The position numbers were made by a program, and so were the translations under genes. 39,411 bases of DNA from positions 1 through 39,411 of the forward strand of contig CAAAJI010000047.1 in assembly GCA_900642245.1 (NCBI GenBank). Reading direction: 5' to 3'. Below, piece by piece: positions 11,501 to 23,236 of the stretch. Source of the DNA: Fragilaria radians (taxonomy: Eukaryota; Bacillariophyta; Fragilariophyceae; Fragilariales; Fragilariaceae). The notes below the pieces were generated by a model. The model was not told the origin of the DNA, did not search any database, and saw only the letters and a program-made list of their open reading frames with translations. The stretch's first letter is position 1; every line of letters begins with the position of its first letter.

Positions 11501-13598
11501 GTTTTTACTCTTAGACTCAACAGTTTCCCACACGTCACCATCGTCAACGTCAGGGTCAATCAACGCATGAAGTTTCGTTTGATCATTAACGCTGTAGATG
11601 TTGTCATCAAAAGAGCTTTGCAGGACAGTCGATTCGACAACATCTGAAGAAGGACTAATGATATCAGTTTCCCCATTCATTTTCGCATCGCATTCGATAT
11701 CAGACGTTATTATCTCCTCGGAATAAGAATTGGCACATTCAATATTGCTTTCATCAAGCAAGATCAAACTAGGCTCTTCTGACAGAACAATTTCTTCCGC
11801 GACTGGTGAAAATGATGGCAGATTTGTAGGTGCTCCGGCTTTCTCTTTTGATTCAATGGATACAGACATATCTAAAGATATGAATTGTTCAACAGGGGCT
11901 TCGCTTACTCCATTACCTTTCTCACCAGTTAAAACTTTGCGTTTCTATTAAGCATAAGAGGATTAGTGATATTGAGAATACAGATCAAAGAAAAGTTAGA
12001 CATCTTTTCGTACCTTCTTCTTCTTTTTTTTCTTTTTCTTAGAAGTTACAGTTTTGCTATCTTGCACTACAAAAGAGTCTAGGCTTTGCTCCGAAACATG
12101 AGCTTCATCATCATTCACCTTCTCGATTAATTCAGAGCATGCAATCGAGTTCTCTGTTTCTGTTGAATTAGAGAAGGCTTGTAATAAGAGATTTTTAAAT
12201 ACTTGGTCAATTTCTTGGAATCGACTTTCGTTATAATTACGAAAGTATGAAAAAGGCAAGAGAGGGAAATCCTGTAAAGGAAGTGGAGGCATCACCTCAG
12301 TATCCAAAACAACAGGAATCACCTTCAACTCAGAATATAGTTTGAAGATTGATGGTTTTTCCTCTGCCAGATTGCCTTTCGAGGGCGTAACGAGAGCTGT
12401 TTCTATAATTTGATCATCCATACTTTCTCCTAACATGAAATGCGCTGATGACTTCAAGTTACATTGAGATCCACGATAAGCCTCGAGCAACGAAGCTTGT
12501 AATCTTGAAAGTATGACGAGCGAGAGCGGCACATAAGTTTCATTACCCCGGCTGTCGAATCTCTCTGCATGATATCCTAGAATCGCTAGCCAAGTTGAGG
12601 AACTTTGGTTTAAAAACATTGGTGGAGGGAGAAGAACCGTATCGAATTTTGAAATGAAGGATGGATGTACGATCAGTATCGGCCAGGAACAGTGTTTTCT
12701 ATGCGACATGAAAGGCGGACACCGAAATCCATGCTCTAGTGATACAGATATGACTGAAGGAAAAATAAAAGAAAGTTGATTGAGAAAACCGTTGAGCGGT
12801 AGGTTTTGAATAACGTTCGCCTCTTTGGATGAACTTTCCATAACTGCGTTATCCTCTGCATCGGTTTCAAAGACCTTAACACTTTGAATCAAATGAGTTG
12901 GAGCCACGTTAGCGTCGCCGTTAAATAATGTTGTTGTCCTTCCCTCGTTGCATTCTGTTGAAATCGGCTCGTTGAAGTTAAGGATCTCTCTACCACCACA
13001 TTGATCTGAAATAACTGAATTACTAGACTGCTGGGATAAAGAGCACTGAGACTCCATACTTTTAGTGTCCAATTTCGTCTCATCCGTTGATGACGGCACC
13101 AATGTGACCTCTTGATTGTTGACACAATTACTTTGGCTCATAATGAAAACTTTCTCGATCTCTTTTGTCGAAAACTCTTCATTCGAATTGCACAGATTCA
13201 GGTTGATATCAGTCACTGTATCTGAAAGCATAGATTGAAGAAATATTCTAGGTTAGATAAGGCGAAAGTGATAACCAACCAAAATTGAAGGAACATGCGC
13301 GCAACTCCGCGCAAAACAACTCGAGAAACCAGGATGTGCATATTGGAGTAAAATCTGCGGGAATTTCGTTCGAGCTCCTTTTTGTCGAAATACAGTGGTA
13401 TCGAAAACTCGTGCACTCACCGTTAGCAAGCGACGGATTTACGTTGTTGGATAACGTCGTAGACAATGATAGGAAATGAAACAATGTTAAAAGAAATGGT
13501 TTGTCATCAATCACCAGTGCTGCGGATCGTTCGTCACAAGATTTCTGAGCCCACCAAGTTGTCAGAGGTTCATTAACGTCACCTGTAGTGTCACTCAT
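8591..13598 (-). CDS. TRF4/PAPD5-type non-canonical poly(A) polymerase, three exons
   Basis: A 1579-residue RNA nucleotidyltransferase. Members of this family add short A-tails that send nuclear RNAs to the exosome. Exons: 13598-13421, 13221-12014, 11944-8591. Introns (GTGAGT...TTTCAG, 199 bases; GTACGA...AATAG, 69 bases) join in phase 1 and phase 0 without stops. The catalytic core has the ELYGSC loop and SDLDAV, with aspartates at about 970 and 972, and a third acidic residue in IDITF at about 1123. The central helices (VLMVLKELLAQRRL, SYALLLLVYAVVQ) follow at about 1155-1190. The PAP-associated segment starts near 1412 (LLHFLLYYGQRFDSRG) and includes IYDPWEG. About 900 residues of mostly disordered, Ser-rich sequence precede the core, unusual for TRF4, and a 190-residue insert splits the last two parts. 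A run of ten lysines then RKV is assembled across the second intron. An alternative start lies at 13652. Domain call certain; the N-terminal joins likely. Confidence 0.86.
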
Positions 13599-14460
13599 TC
13601 GGTCGCTATCGAAATGAACGTAGAAAGAGCTCAAGTGAAAGGAATACTTCAAGGCAAAGATGATGATTCAGTTCGATTTTCCAATTATTCTTAGAAACAG
13701 TCAGTGTTCAGGGTTTTCCCCTATTATCAATTCGTGGTGTAGGCCTTAAACGCAAGAGGCTCAGGTTGTCCTCGGAATATATCAGATGAGTCGAATCCAA
13801 AAAAGGCTTGATATAGGAACCACGGATATAACCTAAGAGATCTGAATGAGTTTTCTATCACGCGATGAATGATATTACGATAACAGATGATGTGTACGTT
13901 TTAGTCGATGACAAATCCGTCAGCTTTGGAACAACTTTATCTGACTATTATGCGATTTTTTTTCACTAAAAGACCCGGATCTCTTCGGGGAGGAACGGCC
14001 TGGAAAATCTGTACGGTCGTCCACTCTTGAATTTTCATCACAACCGCAAGGATATTGCCCCACATCCTGCTATTGGAGACTCCGACAATCGACAAGATTC
14101 ATAAAAAAAACACTGTCGAATCGTGTTGTTACCTCTCTACATCCAAGTTTATACTATGCTTTAATCACAGTAGATACTTCAATACAAATAATCTCTAGTA
14201 ATAAATTTACACGTCTAAGTGTAATTATATGCACAATATCCTTGATAGCGATTGAAGCCTTAATGACATTGATTGCCGTATAGAGAAACGCTTTCACCCA
14301 GCCTTTTTTAATGCAATCCAGGACCAAATTTCTTTTTTCTCGATCCTGAAAGAACAAATGACTTACATATTTGACTGATCAAGACAGGATGTCATTGGGA
14401 AATTAATAAATTGCTATGCTTAGATGCTGTGAGAGGCATTAACAGTCCATCTTACTCAAT
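13599..14460. other. Promoter region and spacer
   Basis: Upstream region of the TRF4-type gene, facing other minus-strand sequence. I see no RNA gene or repeat, and no coding frame with an acceptable start and splice sites. Confidence 0.4.
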
Positions 14461-14928
14461 TTTCAGATCATCCATGTCTAGGTTGAGTAAGCTGTATTCT
14501 TGTATTCCTTTTAATATATCAACAGTTTATGACAACTCTCTTCCTGTCGTTATTACACAAATAGTGATTGTGCACATTCATAGCTTTGTAGCACTGTAGT
14601 TGCTGATGCTGGACGAGGAATTCAAATCTATTTGTGACTTCACCTATGATTGTAAGCTTATAGTCAGTATCTACAATCTTTGAAGATTCAAGTCCTAATG
14701 TTTTATTTCACTTACACTCAGAAGCAACTCAATTAGGGACTCTTGAGTTGACAGATCATCCCTGTCTTTTGTTGGAATGGTGTCCGTATTCCAGGTCACA
14801 GTTAAATTTTTCAAATTTTAAGTAATACCTTGTTCTCGTAGAACATCTTGACCAACTATAGTGGCATATTGTTTTGACGATAATATAAGACGGCCATCCG
14901 TATGAGAGTTCAAAAATTCGGATAGCAT
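14461..14928 (-). CDS. Possible small spliced gene, function unknown
   Basis: I do not recognise this protein and the model is tentative. From the ATG at 14928 a 33-residue exon with a natural-looking composition (HTDGRLILSSKQYATIVGQD) runs to a GTATTA donor at 14828. A second piece (DRDDLSTQESLIELLLS) fits in frame from 14765 after an AAAAG acceptor, and ends at a strong GTAAGT donor at 14715, or at GTGTAA two bases earlier. A third exon after an ATCATAG acceptor near 14650 can be read in two frames, one of them helical and Gln-rich (NRFEFLVQHQQLQCYKAMN), and its end is unclear. Coordinates past the second exon are a guess. It may instead be a decayed gene. Confidence 0.3.
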
Positions 14929-16242
14929 ACTGATCTAACTGTTTCTTGGATATTAAAGGATTTTTAGAAAGTTCTAACAATTCACGATTTTATGAAAAGA
15001 GGAACGCGTGCATGAGCCGTAATCGTAAATACCGTAAACAGAGCAATATGAATGGAAAATGAATGTTAAAGATGCTTTAAGTTTTTTTACTTAAAGTATA
15101 ACGAATAGGGAGGAATAGGCTGAAAGCTAAGGTAATTGAATGAAAAAGTAAATTTAAATAGAAAAAAATCAATTATTTTAGTCGCAACAATCAGATATTT
15201 TATATTAGTTATAAACTTGATTTGGGTAATTTCATGTGTTGTAATTAAGAGGCTAAAAATGTGAAGTACGTTACATATTCCTTAGTTTTCGTGGCATGGA
15301 TATCGTAGACTCTTATTAATATATAAAATTCAATCTCTTGACAAATGGTAAGCTAACATATGATATATGGAGCTCCTTCTAAAATGTACTATGAACAACT
15401 GATAATCAAAATAAAACAGTTTTGAATGGGAACACATTTCTTGAAAGGCAAATCTCGTTCTCTATGAGACTTCAATTAATCTTCAAATTACAATAGGGAG
15501 AACCATACTTACATATACAGTCAAACTTCAATGAAAGAGTAAACATGATTTGACACAAAATCTACAAGACATTTTGTAGTTTACGACGAAAAATTTTGAA
15601 GATTTTGAAGTATAGTGTTTTTTGTCATAAAATGAATTTGGGATTGGTCTATTACCTTGATACATATCTAAATTCTGAGGATGCGTTCAAAAGTTAATAT
15701 GGTATCATCTTTACGAACCTTCAGCGTTGGCATGAACTAAATAAATGCCTCAAGATACATCTCCTATTTCCATCTGAGATCTCCGATACGCAAGAATGAT
15801 GTCACAAAAGCATGATATAGCAAAATAAAAATGAGGAGTTGAGATCTAGGATTGCTAGGCAGATGAACTTGTCATAGGCAGAAACCGACGAATGTGTTTA
15901 ATCAATAGTGTTGAAAGTGGGATGCTCTGATGTATGAGACACGAAATCCGATTCACCACTTTTTTATTTGCAATCGCAGACTTCGGCTTTTTTAATACTC
16001 CGAGAGACTAATGGCGAAACGTTTTCAGTTCCGATATTAATGATGGACAATGCAATCAATAGGGTTAAAGTTCGTTCTTGAATCTGGTTTTTTTTTTCCT
16101 TTCTTTCAAACTCAGCTTACCGCTTGCCACTTACCACACTCTCCGTACTCCTCTGGAATCGCAGTATATTTCAGACAAAACACCTTGTTAGTCACACGAT
16201 AGTAGATATTCTTTGAAATTGAAACGAAGGATCCAAGCAAAC
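14929..16242. other. Spacer and eL27 promoter
   Basis: Very A+T-rich, with no coding frame seen. The right end must contain the promoter and 5' untranslated region of the eL27 gene. A pyrimidine tract (T run then CCTTTCTTTC) at 16088-16107, about 140 bases before the start codon, resembles initiator or TOP-like tracts of ribosomal protein genes; that reading is an inference. Confidence 0.4.
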
Positions 16243-16856
16243 ATGGCGATTCTAAGTGAGTATTCTTCTAACAGATTCGTAGTTGTGCACTTAGTATTTA
16301 CGTTTGAACCTTCGGAATAGTTTTTATGGTTCGCCAAGACGATGTTAAGAGTTGAGCTTATTAGTCGGATTGGCTTGGCTTTTTTCGAATACCTGACTTT
16401 TGATTCTAACCTTTATGTCTTACTTAAATAGAGGCTGGAAAGGTGGTGATTGTCTTGGCGGGGCGCCATGCAGGGAAGAAGGCAGTTGTTGTGAAAACAT
16501 TTGAAGATGGGAATTCTGAGAAGAAATATTCACATTGTTTAATTGCAGGGCTTGCACAGAATCCAAGAAAAGTCACTCGTGGAATGAGCAAAGCTAAGGT
16601 TGAAAAAAGATCGAAAGTGATGAAGCCTTTTATCAAGTACGTAAATGTCCGTCATGTTTTCCCAACAAGATATGTGGTAGACATCGATGTGAAGAAAATT
16701 GTTGACGAGGCTGACCTCATCGATGCTGAGCGTAAGGTCTCTTGTAAGAAAGAGTTGAAAAAACTTTTTGAAGATCGATACTTGAATCAAAAGGAAGTAA
16801 CCAGCGAGAAAAAAGCAGCGGGAAGTGCATATTTCTACGAAAAACTGCGATTCTAA
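16243..16856 (+). CDS. RPL27: 60S ribosomal protein eL27
   Basis: Cytosolic large-subunit ribosomal protein eL27, 145 residues against 136 in animals. Exon 1 (16243-16255) encodes only MAIL plus one base. The 176-base intron (GTGAGT at 16256, AAATAG at 16431) completes a lysine codon, and exon 2 runs 16432-16856. The product starts MAILKAGKVVIVLAGRHAGK, the KOW-type signature of the family. It continues with the conserved KKYSHCLIAGL, RSKVMKPFIKYVN and the terminal AGSAYFYEKLRF. The tiny first exon ending a few codons after the ATG is common in ribosomal protein genes, where the first intron often carries expression signals. Nothing looks damaged. Confidence 0.97.
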
Positions 16857-18928
16857 ATAACATATACTTTTCACCTTGTACAGGCTGTTAATGATTTTTA
16901 TACATCATGGTTGCTTCGAAAATGTCTACATCGGTTACTGATCATAGGTGTTGAAATATAGCATATTGTTTTCAGAGATAGTGGTTAGCGAAAGGGAGTC
17001 CATTTTCGCTCGATGTAAATTTAATCATTTCAGCCTTAATGCAAACCAGGTTTCCATTATTCGTCTTTATTTAGGACGGCAAATCTAGGGAATTGTAGAG
17101 GGTCAGGATCTAGATGAATTATGTATTGATTTCTTTGTCTTAGCTTATATTCAACATTGCTTTCTTGACGGACGCGCTATTTTTGAGGAGTCTCTCCAAT
17201 TGGCCCCCGACTACTAACACTAATTTAGTCGACAAAGGCATTGAAAATATTAGAGTTGCAAAACAAAGAGTTTGCGAGATCCATTTTCAAATGTTTAGTG
17301 ATACACGGATAGCCTTCATACAAGGAAATGCTTCTCTAGGCTAATATTACCATACTTTCAAGATAGCGCCTGATCTTTTCCATACCATTAGAATGTTTGA
17401 ACACGAGATTTTAGATAAATCAGAAGCAATATTATTGCTAATTGGGGGATAATTTTACGATTGCAGTCTCAGCGACACACAAATCTTGATCGCCTGCATA
17501 TAACCTAAAGATGTGATTGTAGACCATGTTCAAGTCCAGGGCAGTGTGGAAGGACATATTTCCAATGGAATAATCATGCAACCAACGTTTGGTATTGAAA
17601 AAGGCGTCAATTTGCCAAAAGGTTGGGCTTTGTAATCATCCCTCGTATCTTTGGCTTACATTGAGGGGGAAGGTCATTGTCCTTCTCAAGGGCTCTAATG
17701 TTCAGGCATCATGCACTTTAGTTGCTGTTCCAGAAATCTATAAGGAGAGGTGTAGATGTGTACATGGATGGGTTGCTTCATGCTTTCTTTTAACCAAGAA
17801 TATTCTTATTGGTTAATTTTGATTTTTTCTATTGTTCTATCAAGGAGGTCATAGCGTATTTCGAAAAGTTGAGTCTGTTAATCCTTAAACAGGTAACCTC
17901 CTTAAAGAACAAATTCTAAATCAAGAACCTATTATTGAAATAGTCTAGTATACAGGTTTACTGAGCGATCATAAGGAATGTTGCATCAGCCAAATGTTTT
18001 GCCAGTTAATCATTTTTCGTAAAATGAAGTTATTTCTGTGGCTATTTCTTGAATTATTTGCATCATGCCCTACATTCCAATTTCATATTAGATTTTCATT
18101 TTAAGGTAAAACTTTAGAAATGTGTTTTAAGAAATAATTTCTAACGGTATCCTCCCAACATAAAGCAAATTCATTTTCTCTTTGCGTGTTCACGTAAACT
18201 GATAAATGAGCTTTAAGGCTATAATGTCGATATAACTATCAGTTCATTTAATAGTTAGACATCCTGAATGGCTCACCCAGGTGGTCATGAATCTTGAGGT
18301 ATTGAAATCTCATCCTTGTTGGATCTTGAGGTCCTTGATACCTAACGTATGCTGAAGTCATTGCCTCGAATCTATTCTTTATTTGATGACGCAATTTCTT
18401 CTATTAAAAATTAATTAAGTATGATTCTTTCTTTCGATTTTGACGATTCTTGCCTTTCCTTCCATGGAATTTCAGACTTGTAGATTTTTGGAAGAGGAAA
18501 GAATTAGTTGGAACTAGGTTGTTTTCTTCTTCCTTTTATCCTTTATTTATGACCTGTACAAGCAACTTTCACACTCACCAAATCCAGTTATTCACATTAC
18601 ATATATTAATGAATTACAAAGAGACAATTAATTCAATATCCAATTGAACTGTACTAGCAACATAGGACAGCTCCGTTTCACGAGCACAAATGACTCTCAT
18701 AGACCACAGCTTATGTATAGAACAGCTAATACTCATTATTTTTACTAATTTCCTTTCTGTAACTGGGGTGTCGATCCTTATTTTCTCCTGAATGGTAGCT
18801 TTGAAATCTATTTCGTTTTCGTAGCGTCAAGAATGCTGCAAAAACAGAACAATTGCCATAATTTTGGAAACCCGTAACTCTATCACGTAAAGTATTTGTG
18901 ATCACATAAAATAATGGCGAAGTGAGGA
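16857..18928. other. Spacer, possible decayed coding sequence
   Basis: A 2-kb spacer between two plus-strand genes. From about 17220 to 17640 one plus-strand frame reads as fairly protein-like sequence interrupted by four stops, with a segment DHVQVQGSVEGHISNGIIMQ. This may be an old coding relic, but no family can be named and chance is not excluded. The open frames at 17589-17816 and 18450-18647 have no features of real genes. Confidence 0.35.
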
Positions 18929-19842
18929 ATGGTGACAGCACTTGCCTTTCATTTCTTGGCGGCCTTTGCTTCAACAGATGTCGCATTAACTGGCTTTATG
19001 TCGCGGGAGAATAAAGGATTAACTCGAGTGCTACTAAACGCATATGATGGTTATGACTTGGAAAAGGATCATTTCGTAAAGGATTTTGATGAAGAGGATG
19101 CGATGATTCGTGAGGATCTGAAACGAGAGCTTCTCCTCCTATCCTCCGTAACAAACAGAGGCGAATACACCAGCTCAGAAGAAAGAGATATAATCATCGA
19201 TGTTGTGACACAGCTAGGTACGAAAAGGTTGATTTACTGCAATGTTCATGCAGTCTTTGAAACTCAAATATCTAACATCTTTCGTAAAATGTTGCAGAGG
19301 CATTGAATCCTACTTCGAATCCTGCTTCAAATTGCATAGGAGAATGGGATCTGTGTTTATCTTCAACTCAATTTTTTCGTTCATCACCCTTCTTTCAAAC
19401 CCTTCGAACTTTTCTTGATGATCGCGACATGGCCGAAAATGTTTTTGAAATGCACGAACGAGCCACAAGTGCATCGCGCGTTGGGCGTGTTCGCCAAATA
19501 ATATCTGCAGACGAATTCGTATCTGAGATAGAATTAGAGGTTGGGGTCCTTCCTGGATTTCCAATTACAGCAAAGGGGAAGGTCGTGACGAAAGCATCCC
19601 TTCAGATAACAAGTCCAGAATTGTTAGAACTCAGAATAATGTCGACCCAAATTCAGGGTTCCAATATTCCTCTTTTGAATCAAATATTGGAAAACTTTCA
19701 ACCTGAATTTCGCATTGGAGATATATACAACGTTCTACAGGGAACTGTCCCCTTGGTTCGACTGAAAACATTCTATGTTGACGAAGGTATACGAATAACG
19801 CGAGATGTCGACGATAATTTTTTTGTCTTCTCAAGGTCTTAA
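18929..19842 (+). CDS. Plastid lipid-associated protein (PAP/fibrillin)
   Basis: A 277-residue protein of the PAP/fibrillin family, which coats plastoglobules and thylakoid-linked lipids and helps carry prenylquinones and other small lipids in plastids. Exons 18929-19217 and 19298-19842 join in phase 1 across an 80-base intron (GTACGA...TTGCAG). The domain spans about residues 60-275. It shows a helical lead-in ending VVTQLEALNP, the core CIGEWDLCLSSTQFFRSSPF, and the C-terminal beta strand IRITRDVDDNFFVFSRS, as in plant and algal fibrillins. The first 20 residues (MVTALAFHFLAAFAS) are hydrophobic and end in an AFA segment. This resembles the signal peptide and ASAFAP-like site needed for complex red-derived plastids, though short. 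An upstream exon cannot be excluded because the bases just before ATGTCGC at 18980 look like an acceptor. Confidence 0.85.
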
Positions 19843-21599
19843 AATTGTTATCGACACTAGAAAGCATACAACTGCTAGATTAAGAAAGCAAGGAATCTTT
19901 TCGCTCTATGGTAAACTCCTTTTTCCATTATGAGGATTTCGGAAGATAATAGCACTTGATTTGAGTAATATATTACGTTTCCTTTACAGGAGGATACTTC
20001 ATCATTTTATTTCATACGTCCTTTTACAAAATGATGTATATGATAGCAAAAGACAGTATCGATGTCAATGAGTATAGCTTCATGTCCGTATTGCGTCTAC
20101 ACGACTTGACACTACGCAAATCAATTGAACATCTTTCATACATATATCAATAGTTCTACAGAATTTGCCATAATTCAGTTGATCTTCTCTATGATGAATT
20201 TATCTGAATGAATCTAACTCTCAAATGTATTGCACGTTAACCTTGATGCAATTGGCATTACTCCTTTGGGATGTTACAAAAGAAATATACTGAGACGTTC
20301 ATACTTTTAAACTCTACACTTGCTTGGAATTTCATTTCATAAGTTCATCTATACTGCCTTTTGATAGTTGTGAATATCACTGCTTCTTTTCATGGAATTT
20401 CTCTCCTCCAATATGGTTTTTACTCATATTTCAACTGCATTTTATTCCTGTCTTGAGTCAATCTGACGGTACAACACATTCACAGCATCTTCCAAATGAT
20501 TTCATTACAATTTGTTGCCTTTTCTTCGTGTCTCCATAGCCAACACTACTTGATTATTGCCGTTGGCTACTCATTATACCACTGCAATGAAGTCTTTGGC
20601 ATCAAATTTATGCCAAGACCCAAATGTTGCCTTTTTCCAAGAATAAGTTATTTGAGATAACAGCTGTGGACTTATTTTGTCTTCATCTTGGGTTTTCACC
20701 GATTCTACACTTGTGAGATTGGACCAATGGGCCTGCACGTTTTAAGCAATTTTTCTGAAACTAGAGACACTTAGCCTTCAGGTCACTCTTCTAGACCTAC
20801 AGACTGCACGATACTTATCCGTGGCTCAACGGTAAACATCGTCGTGAGAGATGTTGACCGCCTTTTTGACTGCTTGGGAAGTTCCTTAACAAAAATAAAT
20901 GTTTTCTCACCTACCTTAATACAAGGTACCTGTAGTCAGTTGACAATATTCGAAGCTTTGCAAGTAAACTTCTTTGAGTACATTCGAAGCTTGAATAGAT
21001 TACCATTGAATGTTGCACTATCCTGCTAATGATGGCATTCCAAGTCGCCTCTTGATTCTCGTCCTTTTCCTTAAAATGTCTTATTCTTTCCTTCTCTGTT
21101 CTCTTGATTTCGTAGAAATGTTGATCAACTCCTCCCTTGCTCTCAGTTCGTCTCTTTTGACAATTATTCACTAGGCTCATCAGAAAACTCATTTCAAGTG
21201 TCTTGATGCAACACAGAGCCCTATCTTTGAACCCCACCTTGACAAATGTTGTTATGTCATCCCCTCATTCAACCACTTATCTGAATTGTTAATTTCTAAC
21301 TGGCTTGTAAGATTTTTGTAATGATGAGCAGTTAACAATAATGACAGCACAATAAGAATACATTTCAAATTCAAAAAATTGAATCTGAAGAGACTTTGAT
21401 CACGTTTATACGGAAGGTTCCAGAGTTTTTCTTGTTTTCGGCTGGTTGTGTATGATTGGGTATTTTTTCTTTTAGAAAGAGCTTTGATTTCATTACAGCT
21501 TCCATAATATTCTAGAATGAGTAATATTATTAAAAGTTTGTTCTACCGTTTATTAGAAAGAAAAGGAGAGGTCGGTTTGTAGGAAAAATTCTAAAGCAA
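19843..21599. other. Spacer, no confident gene
   Basis: No gene I can support. The minus-strand open frame at 20911-21237 (108 residues, Lys/Arg/Glu-rich) and sequence further along that strand look protein-like in patches but are broken by stops. With a copia relic next door, transposon debris is the likeliest reading. No terminal repeats were found by eye. Confidence 0.35.
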
Positions 21600-22740
21600 G
21601 GCAGAAAGGTCAGGCTTCAAGAATATTTTGCTAGTCAAGATAAAGATCCCAACGTTTGAAGATAAACTTCAACAAGAAGACGGAAGAAGTCAGAAATTTG
21701 TCAAGGAGTGCGGATTTGAAAGAGATTTGCTTGCAAGACATCAACACTTTTGATTCATGTTCGGAGTCGCTTGAAAAGGTTTTCTTTGATACTAAAGGTT
21801 ATAAGACTAAGGTGCATGCGGATGGTAATGCTATATTGGCTTAGGAGACGCTGAAGTAAAAGTTGGATCCAGTGTTTGCTCCTTCTTTGGTGAGAGGGAC
21901 TTTTGGCAATAAGGTTGGAATGCATATGTATAAGAGATTAGGCTTACTCATTTTTAGGAAATGCAAATTGAAATCAGACGATTCGGTCTACTGTGTGAAC
22001 GATTCTCAAGGGCAGCACATTGAAGGAAAATAGAATTGTAAATTGAGATTGAGAATTCAGCAACAAAATGGCAATGAGGTTTTAGTGGTAGTTGTAAGTT
22101 TGATGTGTGTGCCCCTTGACCTCTGGATTAATCTATTTTGTATCAATAAGCTTTTTTGATCGGAATTGAAAGTATCTCAATCAAGTTGATGAAAGTCGTT
22201 TCAAAGCTCAGATTTGACCAAAATAGCTGAAATAAAGATTGCACCTATCATCATTAGAAACTGCATTCATGGAATCAAGAAAGGAGAATCACACTGCGTC
22301 AATTATCATCAACAAGCTACACAAGATTCTGAGCAAATGTGAGTTGGCAGAGTTAAACGTGGCTGCAAGTACGTACGATTTCAATGTTTATGGAATGGTG
22401 GAAGCCTTAAAAAAGTGAAATTAGCAAAGAAAGCAGGAGAGAGCTAACAAGTTATGGACTGGCATCAATGCCATCAAGAGTTACAATGATGTGTCCTTTA
22501 GGATGATTTTGAATGGAATTCTGTTCTGGGATCTCATGGCAAAGTTTATAGAAATCAAAGCATAGCTTGCACACGGTGATTTAAAGGAGAGAATATTCAT
22601 CAAAGTACTATAAGAATGTCGATGAATGCCTTATCTTAACGAAGACAATCTATTGGATTGTGCAGTGCTGGACAATTTTATGTCAAGCTTATCCACGCTT
22701 TGAAGACTTGTTGATAGACTAGAAGTTCAGTAAATCTACA
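21600..22740 (+). pseudogene. Decayed Ty1/copia retrotransposon polymerase
   Basis: Remains of the reverse transcriptase region of a copia-type LTR retrotransposon, broken by several stops and at least two frame changes. At 22478-22560 the frame reads SYNDVSFRMILNGILFWDLM, like the VVNDVTFR...WGL block of copia RT. At 22569-22602, after an internal TAG, it reads LAHGDLKERIFIK, the FLHGDLEEEIYM block. Shifted frames at 22621-22665 (DECLILTKTIYWIVQ) and 22670-22712 (GQFYVKLIHALKTC) give the next block of RT. The 21656-22160 stretch is one frame with three stops that I cannot assign, perhaps the region upstream of RT. No flanking LTRs or target-site duplications could be seen, so this is an old truncated copy. 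It cannot be active. Confidence 0.8.
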
Positions 22741-23236
22741 TGATCGTACAGCACAGCCCTAAGGCCAAGAATGTAAAAAAAAGAATTGATTTCAAACAGA
22801 GGTTATTTCAACTCCATTTCTCACTAAAGTGTAAGTTTAGCTCTATAGGACGGCTTGAAGTTTACTTTGGAAACTCATCTCGCTTCTAATACTTAAGAGA
22901 TAAGAAAAAAATACTTTCTTTTTTGTTCTCAAGGTCTACAATACAAATACTAACAAACCCTAATTGACATATACTTCGCAAGAAATCCATCTAGTATCGT
23001 GAATGCAAACGGTTGCCAAGACTATTTTAATAGAAACTTGCAATATTTGATCTGTATTATTCAATAACACTTCTTGGAGAATAACTTTGAAGCCTCCGTC
23101 CATATCGGAAATTGTTCATCTCAAAGTGATATAATTAATTAGAAAGTAAATTGATTTTGAATTCAAGCCTGTCATTTAAATCAAAGTCATCGATTCATAG
23201 ATTCTTCCCAATATTCTATTCAACTTAGCTTCAAGT
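22741..23236. other. Spacer downstream of the copia relic
   Basis: A+T-rich with no coding frame. It must contain the 3' untranslated region of the minus-strand AP2-hotdog gene; its left end may still be retrotransposon sequence beyond recognition. Confidence 0.4.

Noticed and set aside
11996..13231. Exon 2 of the TRF4-type gene as an independent 411-residue protein
   Set aside because: Good splice sites at both ends join it in phase to the exons on either side without stops, and its apparent start codon lies in the upstream intron's acceptor region.
17220..17816. Coding-like plus-strand stretch after eL27
   Set aside because: Four stops in about 140 codons and no recognisable motif; not distinguishable from chance in a low-GC spacer.
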